From NCBI GenBank assembly GCA_021186555.1, contig JAJKFL010000014.1:27048033-27112032 (forward strand): a DNA stretch of 64,000 bases, read 5' to 3'. Shown in pieces: positions 38,601 to 47,173 of the stretch. A model generated the notes under the pieces. That model was given only the letters and a program-made list of their open reading frames with translations. It was not told where the DNA came from and made no database searches. The stretch is from Reticulitermes speratus (Eukaryota > Arthropoda > Insecta > Blattodea > Rhinotermitidae). A program made the translations under genes and the position numbers. Numbering within the stretch: the first letter of the stretch is position 1; each line of letters begins with the position of its first letter.

Positions 38601-40515
38601 CACATATTTCGTACGTTGTTAAGGCACGATTACCAGAAGACAGGCCACGGCGAGAATGTCTTCACTTTCTGTTATTAGAACATATGATAGAAAGGAGAAA
38701 AATATTTCGTATTAAAATTTGATTTGAAAGAAAAATTAAAGTTAGCGGGTCTTTGTTTGTAACTGTGCCATCTGGGGGATAAAAATGTAACTCAAGCCGC
38801 TGATATGACAGAGAAAGCGGTATAACTTTCAACGAGATTTTCGACTACTAACAGGAAAATGTTCTATCTTCTGCCCGGACGAAGGCTACTTTGGTAATTG
38901 AATGATTTAAGATTTGAAAGAGGTGATTTTGCTGTGAATTTTTAATGTATACTTCCACTAGTAATTTTAGAAATGTCTGTTCTGTAGATAAAAGTAATTT
39001 GAAGTAAATTTAATCAGAGAGAAATGTGGACAGAACAATAAAGAAGAAACAATTACAGTATCGGTGTTGTGTTGCGGTGTACTATGTAGAAGACATTAGT
39101 GGTACAAGTAAACGTTGAACTGAAGACGGAAAATTCTTTGAAGTGCATAAAAAGAATAAGAACGAAGAAAAAAATATTGAAAATAATGTGGGCAGCATTT
39201 TGACGAGTAAAACTCATTTCAATTATGAAACGCAACCAGGTGTTTTGCTTCCCATACATTACAAACAACGTGTCGGTCTTATTACGTGTTTCTGTAATGT
39301 TCACACCGCTAAATTATGGCTTGTTTTAATCGGTCGTTAATTTCATCTCTGTGCTGCCATCTGGTTTTGCTACGTTGAATTGTGTGCTCTATGTTCAAGC
39401 GTTTCTTCGGCTGTAGGTCGTACTTGAGAGAGGAAGAACTCTGCCTCTATAAAACTGTTTCTTCGGCCTCAGCGGGTACCTCACAGAGAAGCTTGGCTAT
39501 CCAGTAACCATAGTAACTCGGGCTTGACTCACTCAGCCACTCACACATGAGTATTATAGGGAGTGAAAGCAAATTCGTGCACAAATTCTCCATAGTATGA
39601 TGCCTCGTTAAAATTAAGTCGAAAGTGTTACGCAGCATATGTCCTGAGACGTTTTATTCTTGACACACACACGTCGCCTTCGAACGGAATAACAGGCTTA
39701 TCAGCAATGTTCTGACGACGATAAAACGCGTCGTTAGGAGTGCTCAGGACACACAATATAAGAGGACTCACTTCTGATCGAATTATGATGGAATACACAC
39801 ACAACCGAATGCTGTAGTACTCGTATCCTCTTTACCCTTGGCGCCTGTAATAGTCGAGACGATAAAGACGCGCGGAAATAAGTGCTACGTTATCCTGGTC
39901 GAAGTCGTCCAGACATTAATGGTTTTCGACCATTGTAACAGCGTCTCCTTGTGACATGAATTGTAAGACTTGCGGCACTTGTGAATGCAGGTCGCCCATG
40001 GAATGTGCGAACACCAGCGAATGGAAATGCCATAATTGCAGCTAGGAAAAGAGAGCCGTGGTGAAGCTCACGCGATGTGGCATGAGAATTGAGTCTATCC
40101 AACCTGATTCCAGCTTCTAACAGTATCTCTTTTCCCTCGGTTTATTGGGAGAAAGATACCTAAATTTTTCGATGCTTTACGGGAAGGTATAAACAGTACC
40201 TGAATCCTAAATATCGAAGAGGCTCTAACTTGCTAAATAGAAATGACTGTTAGCTGTACCTAGCACCATTCTTCTGAGAGAATTAATGTTTTCATGGACG
40301 GTTTCTGGCGTCTCATTCAGTTCATTCGCTGCTTTTTCGGCCCATTCTGGTGATAATTGAGGGGCTTTGCTGATGGCTGCCGCAAGCCCCTGCTCGAACG
40401 TAGACGCAGCGGTACTGGCTGCAGAAAATAGTCTGTCTGCAGAAGGGGCAATGAGCACTTGGTCAGCAGTGTGGCCCGGTAAGGGAAGACCAGGGAACAT
40501 GTTATCAGCCGGCAT
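24845..40515 (-). CDS. Gene A: CRAL-TRIO lipid-transfer protein, alpha-TTP/clavesin-like (7 coding exons, complete)
   Basis: Joined exons 40515-40260, 36275-36184, 34051-33901, 32485-32292, 29246-29136, 27419-27275 and 24900-24845 give 1005 nt, 334 residues and a TGA stop; all six introns are GT/AG and all phases agree. Residues 1-50 are rich in Ala/Ser/Pro and of unknown role. Residues 55-108 form the CRAL-TRIO N-terminal helical region ([23 protein letters not shown] at 93-108). Residues about 120-300 form the lipid-binding fold ([16 protein letters not shown] at 205-220, [10 protein letters not shown] at 238-247, LPAEYGG at 288-294). The tail reads [17 protein letters not shown]. Family members are cytosolic carriers of hydrophobic ligands such as tocopherol, retinal or phosphoinositides. 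The HGRNLNSLH stretch and the tail resemble clavesins more than tocopherol carriers; this is from memory of the families, so the ligand is undetermined. The 15.7-kb span is mostly repeats. A 5' UTR exon upstream of 40527 is implied but not located. Confidence 0.9.
25085..25610 (+). mobile_element. LINE 3' end (second family), truncated
   Basis: Reads [20 protein letters not shown], then [30 protein letters not shown] and [15 protein letters not shown], the typical C-terminus after a non-LTR reverse transcriptase, with a few stops. The tail GGAATTTCTTGACTAGCTGA recurs at the other copies. It ends about 185 bp upstream of gene A's last exon acceptor. Confidence 0.85.
25820..26160 (+). mobile_element. 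LINE 3'-end remnant, highly decayed
   Basis: Shares block order with the 25.1-kb copy (TCGCCAAATAATATTAGGGC; AATCTGGCTCAGGACCATG). No open frame remains. Confidence 0.6.
26320..26470 (+). repeat. GAAACGTCGG-motif repeat copy
   Basis: TTCCGAAACGTCCTAAAATT then GACGTCACATCCCAGGAGAC; the motif order matches the other copies. Lies in gene A intron 6. Confidence 0.55.
26760..27050 (-). mobile_element. LINE 3'-end remnant, minus orientation
   Basis: The inverse of the shared tail is clear: AGTCAAGAAATTTCCCGCAT, GTCCTGAGCCAGATAAATCC and CACTTTAATATTATCCTC. It is inverted relative to the next copy. Confidence 0.7.
27055..27205 (+). mobile_element. LINE 3'-tail remnant, plus orientation
   Basis: Short tail with GGTAATGAACCTTCATGTTC and GGCGGGGAATTTATGAGC. 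With the preceding copy it makes an inverted LINE pair just downstream of gene A exon 6. Confidence 0.65.
27275..27419 (-). CDS. Gene A coding exon 6
   Basis: The 145-bp exon begins [20 protein letters not shown], contains the family hallmark LPAEYGG, and ends ANEDKFV plus one base. The acceptor is TTATCTACAG and the donor GTTG|GTAAGT. If the intron were retained, translation would stop after 18 further residues (TGA at 27221-27219), so a shorter isoform is formally possible. Decayed LINE tails begin about 70 bp past the donor. Same length and phases as gene B exon 6. Confidence 0.93.
27900..28500 (+). mobile_element. LINE 3'-end remnant, decayed
   Basis: The TTGGGGAACTAAATATTTTG, AATTGACAGGACATGTTTTA and GGATTTATCTGGTTTAGTCC blocks keep the order seen in intact tails. 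A local 40-bp duplication (AACGGGTATNGACAGGTACA) at 28260-28330 follows. Confidence 0.6.
29136..29246 (-). CDS. Gene A coding exon 5 (gate-helix region)
   Basis: This symmetrical 111-bp exon is phase 0 at both ends. The acceptor is TCGCTTCTAG and the donor CGC|GTAAGT. It encodes [16 protein letters not shown] followed by a helix ending FLKDKIRRR. In this family the region forms the hydrophobic-pocket lid and basic patch. I could not find a homologous exon in gene B. Confidence 0.92.
29457..29495. repeat. (TA)n microsatellite, ~19 units
   Basis: Uninterrupted TA run in gene A intron 4, between exons 4 and 5, about 210 bp upstream of exon 5. Confidence 0.97.
30215..30360 (+). mobile_element. 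LINE 3'-tail remnant
   Basis: TTTTGCCTGTTGTTTGGTAT then CATAAAACGTGGGGTATTTC and TTCTCAAGAAGGTCTCTGC, the terminal blocks of the second LINE family with an internal deletion. A (CAGT)n array follows directly and may be the element's simple-repeat tail. Confidence 0.65.
30361..30396. repeat. (CAGT)9 microsatellite
   Basis: Nine perfect CAGT units directly after a LINE tail; the tetranucleotide may derive from that tail. Confidence 0.97.
31004..31282. mobile_element. TA-flanked MITE (pogo/mariner type)
   Basis: The left terminus CAGTCCGTTCTGCTACAACG matches the inverse of the right terminus (CAGTCAGTTCTGCTATTACG). TA dinucleotides border both sides. A (TTA)n run at 31082-31117 is internal. 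There is no transposase reading frame. Confidence 0.8.
31082..31117. repeat. (ATT)n microsatellite inside MITE
   Basis: Trinucleotide run with one phase break, within the 31004-31282 element. Confidence 0.95.
31338..31516 (+). mobile_element. tRNA-like SINE
   Basis: The sequence CCGAGCAAGCTGGTTCAAGC then TCCGGTTCAAACATCGG has A- and B-box-like spacing, followed by a body ending TTAGGCTCCGATCACTTCC. It lies in gene A intron 4. Confidence 0.5.
31567..31830 (+). mobile_element. SINE family 1, copy d1
   Basis: A full-length copy in gene A intron 4. It is close to copy a in sequence. It is flanked by TATATAATCCATC at 31553-31565 and 31831-31843 and sits immediately before the older copy d2. Confidence 0.92.
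31845..32107 (+). mobile_element. SINE family 1, copy d2 (older, diverged)
   Basis: A second copy in the same orientation, visibly more diverged (B-box GGTTAGAATCC). A matching TATGTAATCC follows it, so its own duplication uses the same target bases as copy d1. Confidence 0.88.
32292..32485 (-). CDS. Gene A coding exon 4 (core of lipid-binding domain)
   Basis: The 194-bp exon follows acceptor TGTGGTTACAG, completes codon 167 (GAC) and ends in phase 0 at donor CAG|GTACAG. It encodes the [20 protein letters not shown] helix, then the beta strand and turn [18 protein letters not shown], a standard CRAL-TRIO motif. It corresponds exactly in length to gene B exon 4. The nearest SINE ends 184 bp downstream of the donor. 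Confidence 0.93.
32755..32945 (+). repeat. GAAACGTCGG-motif repeat copy with hairpin
   Basis: Inverted pair GTAATGGTGTCATCTTCAAG / TTACCATCCTTGAAGATGAG encloses a GAA-rich loop. CTCGAAACCCTGGGAACC and GACACGGCGTCACATTCC follow. Lies in gene A intron 3. The 60-65-codon ORFs across it are repeat-encoded. Confidence 0.6.
33630..33704 (-). mobile_element. tRNA-like head, SINE remnant
   Basis: The minus strand reads GGCCGAAGAGTTCGTGTAGC then GGTTCGACTCCCGGC at tRNA-like spacing. The acceptor ends do not pair convincingly, so a functional tRNA is unlikely. It lies in gene A intron 3. Confidence 0.45.
33901..34051 (-). CDS. Gene A coding exon 3
   Basis: The 151-bp exon opens with [20 protein letters not shown] and closes with [15 protein letters not shown] plus one base of the next codon. 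The Arg-Arg-Val followed by an aromatic strand is the usual first beta strand of the CRAL-TRIO lipid domain. The donor is GTTG|GTCAGT. The acceptor (TTTTCGTGCAG) lies only 7 bp from a four-copy 43-bp tandem repeat. A second CAG follows 6 nt downstream, so a two-residue NAGNAG-like alternative is possible. Length and phase match gene B exon 3. Confidence 0.92.
34059..34230 (-). repeat. 43-bp minisatellite, four copies, at gene A exon 3 acceptor
   Basis: Four head-to-tail units start at 34059, 34102, 34145 and 34188; I noticed only single-base differences between them. On the transcribed strand each unit reads TCCTGACCGACAGTTTT near its end, a branch-point-like CTGAC close to an AG. The last unit ends 7 bp before the exon boundary, so the repeat makes up the branch-point and polypyrimidine zone of intron 2. 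Confidence 0.95.
35651..35684. repeat. (TAC)n microsatellite
   Basis: Eleven trinucleotide units in gene A intron 2. Confidence 0.95.
35715..35940 (-). repeat. GAAACGTCGG-family copy, diverged
   Basis: Read on the minus strand it has the same order of motifs (TTCGCCGAAGATTTGGAGGC, then a TAGCTATATACCAATACAC and ACGGCGTCATAATCC block). Lies in gene A intron 2. Confidence 0.45.
36184..36275 (-). CDS. Gene A coding exon 2 (CRAL-TRIO N-terminal helices)
   Basis: The 92-bp exon starts after acceptor ATCTGTTACAG with two bases that complete codon 86 (GCC, Ala). It encodes [30 protein letters not shown] and ends in phase 0 at donor ATG|GTACGT. The RTDDxFLLxFLRARKF core is the most recognisable signature of the family's N-terminal domain. 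Length and phase equal gene B exon 2. Confidence 0.93.
36740..37080 (-). repeat. Dispersed repeat with CGGACAGACAGACGGACAGAC tract
   Basis: ATCAAGTTTCATGAAAATCC and GGAACCGAGTTGTTCCATGC precede the GACA-type tract, then CTAATAGTTGCTTTTCGCAA. Similar wording recurs near 45190-45230 and 60620-60680. I know this as a widespread arthropod repeat but cannot classify it. The ORF at 36917-37114 is repeat-encoded. Confidence 0.5.
37122..37345 (-). mobile_element. SINE family 3 (tRNA-derived)
   Basis: The minus strand opens GGCCGGAATGACGTAGTTGG, with an A-box TAGTTGGTATAGG and a B-box-like GGTTTCGAATACC. The body includes CCCGTACCCATTGAATAGGA (plus strand). A related fragment lies near 14375-14470. 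No clear target duplication. Confidence 0.65.
37400..37640 (-). mobile_element. Possible LINE C-terminal remnant (another family)
   Basis: The minus strand reads [20 protein letters not shown] followed by [14 protein letters not shown], which looks like a decayed GHVARM...KGRRxxGRPRxRWIDDV region. Weak support. Confidence 0.35.
38533..38557. repeat. (TAA)n microsatellite
   Basis: Eight units in gene A intron 1. Confidence 0.93.
40260..40515 (-). CDS. Gene A coding exon 1 (start codon exon)
   Basis: The exon is preceded by a splice acceptor (TGTGTTGCAG) ending at 40528, so transcribed sequence begins at 40527 and 12 nt of 5' UTR precede the first ATG at 40515. It encodes residues 1-85 plus one base of codon 86 and ends at donor AG|GTACAG. 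The N-terminal half ([15 protein letters not shown] and an Ala/Ser-rich run) has no family signature. The second half, [20 protein letters not shown], is the helical start of a CRAL-TRIO N-terminal domain. The acceptor implies at least one untranslated exon farther upstream. Gene B has no equivalent of the Ala/Ser-rich extension. Confidence 0.85.
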
Positions 40516-40693
40516 CCTTACAGCATTCTGCAACACAGGTAGTCAACTAAGAGCGGAACTCCACTGAGATCATCTGTGTTTCAGACACTCCAAAATTAAA
40601 CTAGGACTTATTTTACCAGTCTCTGTCAGAAAATAAATTTACAGTGCAGATGTTTCGGCTTCTCTGTTATCTTTTCTAATAGGAAACGTTCAG

Positions 40694-41281
40694 ATGTAAT
40701 TGTACCATATAAAACAAGTTTATAACCAACAAATTGCACACATTAAGAATATAAAACACTCCTACTTGTTTCGACTATTGTCTTTAACCATCTTCAGGGA
40801 GTATCAATACTTAAAAGACTTATACACCGTTGTTATACAGTTGTGTCATATGTAAATGGTAAAATATGTAACGGCAGAAGGCCGTTAAAACATTTATGTA
40901 CGATCTTATATGAAAACGCAGAGTGATCCTTCATGGTGTAAACATAGGGTGGCAATATGTAGGATTTACCTCTCGATTTCGTGCGGAATGATTTTACTTC
41001 AAGAAGTCTGGATGGTGAAGATTTCAATAATTCTCTTGTAATATAAAACTTTTAAAATAATTTTCATATAACGCTGTACATAAATGTTTTAACGGTCTGC
41101 TATCATTATATATTTTACCAGTTACATATGACAAAGCTGTGTAAGAACGCTGTTTACGCCTTTAAGTATTGATACTCGCTGAAGATGACTAAAGACAATA
41201 GCCGAAACATGTCGTGGTGTTTTCTGATCTTAATATGTGAAATTTATTGGTTATACACCTGTTTTATGTTTACAGTTACAC
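40694..41281. mobile_element. Large foldback element, ~220-bp arms
   Basis: Arms 40694-40919 and 41062-41281 are inverted, about 80% alike. They carry GAGTATCAATACTTAAA, CCGTTAAAACATTTATGTAC and a GCCGAAACATGT motif. The loop of about 140 bp has no coding signal. It begins 167 bp upstream of gene A's first coding exon and may contain part of its promoter or 5' UTR. Confidence 0.85.
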
Positions 41282-41324
41282 GGAAGATGTACAATGTTAA
41301 TTTTACTACCATATCATTACTTTT

Positions 41325-41600
41325 CCATGTAATGCGTATCTCAATTAAGGCTTTTATCAAATCGTGGGAAGAATTGTTCTGTTCCCTCTTGATGCAATTC
41401 CATGTCCTCTGTTAGCTCCCATATTACAATCGTTTTCACTTCGTTACAGTTTTTAAGTTTGTGGCCTCGAAGATATTGCTCTCTGATTCTCCTGATACAA
41501 CCAAAAACAATGTAGGGTCTTTAGTTTCGAAATTGTATGCCATATAAATTTATTTTCAGAGAGACTGTCTTAAAAGTTTTAGATACTAGTGAAAAGCTGT
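41325..41600 (-). pseudogene. Mariner-like transposase C-terminal remnant, second copy
   Basis: The minus strand reads GHKLKNCNEVKTIVIWEL, then ELHQEGTEQFFPRFDKSLN and a stop, the same segment as at 23.2 kb. It lies immediately beside the 40.7-41.3-kb foldback. Not functional. Confidence 0.6.
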
Positions 41601-44600
41601 TTGAAAATTCACGTGGAAAATTTGTCAGGTTTTGTTTATATGATTTTCGCATATAACCCTTTCCTTGATCCGGCTATATTAACCGATAGTTTTCGTCGTC
41701 TTTTCTTCGCCCTCGAAGTCATACGTCCCAATAGTATCACGACCAATTACTTTGTGTTCTTTAAATTTGATATTCACTAGTTATCCTTTCATACGATGCT
41801 ATATCTGCGTAGCTACGGACAGCGTTGTTCAATGGTCCACAAAGAACTAATATATTCCGACCTGAGACTTCACAATATATTTTTCCTTGAGATTCCAAGT
41901 ACTGAGATACGTTACGGGTGAAACTCCACTTTACACAACACCACCCCCACGTCTTCATAAGTCACGTGCAGTATGTTTCACCACTCCGAAGTACATTACA
42001 TAAGCTAGAATTATACTTACCTTACACCACTCTACGCCAAATAATCCCAAGATTAGTATATAAAAATAATGAAATTTGGAGCAGTCAGACATGCTCCAAA
42101 TCGCTTATCGTGGCGTGTGGAGTGTAATCCCGCCTTAACGCTAGGAATATAATGCGGCTTTTCTACTAGTACGTACATCGTGTTGCAGAATGTAATGGAT
42201 CCGAGAGTAGTCTAGGTTTCGATCGATGCCCTCCGGAACCAGAGCGTCGCGACGTAGTGAAAGAGGGATGAATCCTTGGCATGTGACTGCCTGTAATTGC
42301 GTCCGCTTACCTCTACACTACAGCTTTGGCTTTGTCACCGGAAACGAGCGTTTTTTTCCTCACTTTGCGTTTTACATGGTTATGTGGTTATTACTTTTTT
42401 AATTCAGGCTTACAATATTACCAGGAAACTAAAGAAAAAAACTCTGTCGACAGTTGAGCTGAATAATGTGTTGTATCATATCTGGATCATTACATGAAGG
42501 AACTGTAAAATGTAGACCCATACTTCGCCTAAACAATTACTTATTGTCAGTAAAACCATTTTCTGTAGGCCTGAAAGAGACGTAATCACAATTTGAAAAT
42601 TTGTAAATTACAGCTTTCTCTAGTACATGATTTTCTATACCCAAAATAGTTGCTACAATAAATGACCAAAACTGAAAATTGTGGAATCAGTCAGAGAAGC
42701 TTGAGATCAGTTTTATTAAGTGTTGAGGATTAATGCAGAGACGTCCAGAATTTTAAGTGCATATTTGCTAATTTATTTAACGGCACTTTACACGTACAGC
42801 GGAATTGTGGGAAAGTTAATCTCGCGGCGAAATATCGTGACTCCATAAGCTAGATAAGGCAAGTTGGCCGCAAATTGAAAACATTCAACGCATTCATAAC
42901 GAGTAAAGCGATTCAGTGCATTGAGCTTATGTAACTGGGTACTTTCTCTTGGGGCCGTTCTTTGCAGAACAGAAGATGTGTAAGAGACGTTTATCGTAAG
43001 TGCAATTATCACTAATACTAGAACACGGTAAGAATTTTAGAGACCTGTTAGTCAATCAGGTGATGAAAGAATTCCTCGTCTGCGAAGAACTCAGAAGTTC
43101 GTGACCGTGGTCGCAAGCATATGCCATTCCAACTAACCGTCCAATCACAACATGGCCTTAGTTACAGTTGCGATCCGATTTGATGTTGTCCTCTCATTTA
43201 CTATTAGGAACGGAACGTTGGACTGACTGAGTAAAATAACCAAATGTTCCACTTACAATTACTTTTCCACATAAGACTTCTGCTTCTACAGTCGGGCTGT
43301 ATTTCATGCCTTAAAGAGCATTCTCATGACCTACGTTAGCGTTCAAACTTGTAGTAAGGACTTTAGCCTTATTACAGATGGCATGGCAGTTACTGTAATG
43401 GTATAGGTTATTTGTCTGTGTGATATTTTTTTCATTTCGGTGCCTTTAAAACTTTTAAAACTTTAGTGTAATAGTTTAAATCATGTTTATTTAAAGTATC
43501 TTCCTTCTTTTGATATTAGGTTTTTGCTTTAATTTTCAGGTAAGGCCAATGACCTACATAGTTAATTTATTCTCTCTGCCTGCCGTTTATTGTTTGTGCA
43601 TCTGAAGACATCTGTCCTGCTGGTAAGTACATAAAATGTCCAAAAACGTAAAACGTTTATGCCCGTCGTGTTGCTGTTGAAACTTAGAAAGGGTTTTTGT
43701 GATATTTTCAATCAAGCAGTGTAGACCATCAATAATGGGTTCAGATTTTATGTCTGTTATTTATCCGCCTCCTTTACAGTATGTAATTTTAGTTTAAATG
43801 CACTTATTTTGCAAATAACTTTGGGTTATTAAAATAAATGTAGTTTGTTTGCAGTCTACAATTTACCAAGAAATTAAAGTGAACACGAATGTCAAACACA
43901 CGTGCTAAATCAACGCGTTGTGACTTCAGTTATCCGACTGACTGTCAGTTATCTGCAATACATGATTATATCTATTTTTTCATAGGTTATTCTACTATGT
44001 ACGACACCGCTCACAGACATGAATTCTGTTTCAGTTACAAGATCGTGTTGAAACACATTTGAAACAAAGGGCGGCATATAAGATTCGAAGCTCCTAAGGC
44101 GATACATTCGTCGATGAGAATTAAATGTCCAGTAAACCGTAACTGTATTTTAGTGGAATTTTAATCTACGTGCAGTTTATTTGTTTCAGTGCTCAAACAT
44201 GCAGATACATAAACCTATCACTTGTGGAGCATAGCGAAAGCCACGTGATAAAGCAGCATGGTGCTTGAAAAGAACGTGTGTGTAAAATAAGCGAATGACC
44301 CATTTTCCTTACATTTGTATCAAATTTAAACGGATTATAAATTTATAAGTCTGGCAGACACACTTCGTATTTCACGTTTACACTTTTTGGAGTTGGCATG
44401 GCACGAAATGTGTAGATTTACAAATTATCAACATTTTGGTATGACTTATCAGTCTTAAATTCAGATTTTACTCGTTACGTTTTATTACCACGAAAATTGT
44501 TCGGTTTGAATAGCGTATGTAGGATGTGATGAAAAGATATCAGTGTTGCAGCGATGTATTTTTTTTAATTCTATTCAATTTCTGCATTAATGGACTCTGC

Positions 44601-45788
44601 TTGCAGAGGAAACCAAACAGAATACACGATACCATCACGTACTACTTGTACAAAGTCCAACGGATATGCATGTGGCCAAGTTCCGTCCGACACGTTTCAT
44701 AAAAAAGGAGTGCTTACAGTAAATACATGATTGTTTGCCCTACCGAATAAGCTGGCTCAGCAGGTCCTTCCGTTACTTCTATTCTTGTTTATCTAGTTAA
44801 AACTTTGATATTAATAATGAAAATATGAGCGAAATAAATGAGTGGTTGATGACTTCGGTGACTTAACATCTAGAAATGTAGGTGTCGCCTGACACTTTCC
44901 GCGCATTCGATTATTTGTTTCATTACCGCAGAAAACATATGATTTTCAGAGAATATTTATGGAACAGGGAATATGTGCTTCACTTTTATGTACAACTCCT
45001 GTTCAACATCTTATCTTTCCAACAAATATTTAACAGTTTAAAGCTGGAGATGAGCGCATGAACTATGTAGGTTTTCACCTACAGTGTCCGTAATTTTTGT
45101 CTGACTTCAAAGTGAAATATAAATGTTTTAACAAGTTTTATTGCATGTTTTAAAATTTATTTTCCAGCTCTAGAGTTTTTTTTACCTTCGGACGAACAGA
45201 CCGACATGGTGAAGCTAACAGGCCTAATTTTACAATTGTATTTTTGCAGATCGCCAGACAGTAGAAGAGTCAGACGTCTATGAGGATATTCGGAAATGCC
45301 ATTTAGACACGTTCCAAAGAACAGGTAATAATTACAATTGTCAGCGCTTTGGAAATTAGACACGATAATACATTTTTAAAATGAATACCACGAGTTATAG
45401 TCCCCTTGATTTTGCAACAAAACCTTATTGCTCTCTTTACTGTTCTCCCCATTCATTAAATTTCAACAGTCTCATTTTATTTGAAAAAATATTCAACTGA
45501 AGCACTCTTCCGAAATTGTCACGTCTGTTCTCCAGTGACAAAGCTATTCAGCGTGCCCTACTTATATACTTATATACACCCCTGAAATTTATAAAAGTTT
45601 ACTAAATTTTGCAAGTACATATTATTCCCTCGGGAGTGATCGACGTATTTCCGCTGCTTAGGCAAATATTTAATAAAATAAACACTTGGAACCTATTTGC
45701 GGCCATTAAAATATCACGCAATAATTTAGTTGTGAACTTAAATTATTTAGAATTTATGTTTCACTACTGAAAAGAGCAGTGACGTAAT

Positions 45789-45824
45789 ACACACACACAC
45801 ACACATATATATATACATATATAT
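45789..45824. repeat. (AC)n/(AT)n compound microsatellite
   Basis: AC run passing into AT/ACAT units; intergenic. Confidence 0.93.
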
Positions 45825-47150
45825 CTCAGTAAACTTTTTGAATGTAAAGCGAAATGTGTTGAACGCTGGTGTTGCAGTACTGTCGTTAAGGTTGCTAAAT
45901 TATAATCAAAAATATTTTCAGCTTGCTTAATATCGTGATAATTAATAAAATATTTTTTTCTGTTTTCTTACCAGTAATTCGTTCTTCTGAATTTCATGCC
46001 TTACGCACGTCTTTACGGACAACTAATAGTAATCATACGTGAAACGAACACGAAAAGAAGATGCAGACCTCATTTGGTAGGCAATAAGTATTTTACAGGA
46101 ACCAGTTAGTAAACGATTTACTTGTAAGCGCCACTCCGTCTGTTTAAAATAATGAATATCTTTATTTTAATGTAAAATACATTGCTGTCTTTTATACGTA
46201 TGTTCACAATTTCAGACTTCCAATATGTCTAATTCGCTAAGTGCATGTTTTACATCTTAATCATAATTCATATTTCCGGAAAATTATCAACCAAATTATC
46301 ACAGTAATACAGCAAATTTTGTGTTGTATGTACTCACAAATAATGTAATACAGCGTTTGAACATGCGTAACTGTAGCACAAACGTTAGCATATTTACAAG
46401 ATTGTATGTACTCACGTATGTTTATTGTTGAAAACACTTCAGAACTTGCACATGATGTGTCAATTGCGCTGTTGTGGAGGCTATCCTCTACTTGTCAGTA
46501 GAGCATCACAATGCGGTGTCTGACCATATCGACCGACGCCCCCACCAGCTCCGCCAAACCTCCGTATGATGGCGCTATCCACAAATCAATGCGACTTCCC
46601 CGACATCTACAGGTTGCATGGTGGAACTAACATTTGTGATGTTTACCATGCACACCTTTTGTTGAGCAGTTTACGAACAAATTGTTTTCTTCCTAACAAG
46701 TTAACGATAATTGTATCACTGTTCCCGAGCACTACGCCATTAATATGGATCCCAGATTTTCAAAATCAAAACCGGGACACTTAATAATGTTTACGTAGCG
46801 GGAGAGGGGGGAGGGGAGGAGCGTAGACGACACAATTTTTAACCCCCCACGCAATGAGAAAAGATGTAAGTTTATTAATATTACTACAACTACATAACTC
46901 ATAATGTTGTTACATAGAGATAGAATAATAATCTAATTTATTAACGTACAAGCTTAACAGCGCGGGTCCAATTAAAAAACCGACACAAATACGTACATAC
47001 GTACAATACGTACATAAATATACAGGTACGGCACAGTTACACAAAAAAAATAAAAAATAAAAACAAAAACTGACAAATTTAAGTGTGAGTACTGATTCAG
47101 CATCCTACTAAAGTATCTACAAGTTCAAATAAAATTCTAATGCAGAAACA

Positions 47151-47173
47151 TAATAATAATAATAATAATAATA
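47151..47173. repeat. (TAA)n microsatellite
   Basis: Seven to eight trinucleotide units; intergenic, in an A-rich stretch (47040-47180). Confidence 0.93.

Noticed and set aside
40516..40536. Upstream GTG start for gene A
   Set aside because: It lies across a splice acceptor; the first ATG after the acceptor at 40515 is the better start.
45085..45107. Gene B terminal exon candidate reading DKNYGHCR then stop on the minus strand
   Set aside because: Phase fits, but the acceptor context is weak, it lies 6.8 kb away and so short a match is expected by chance.
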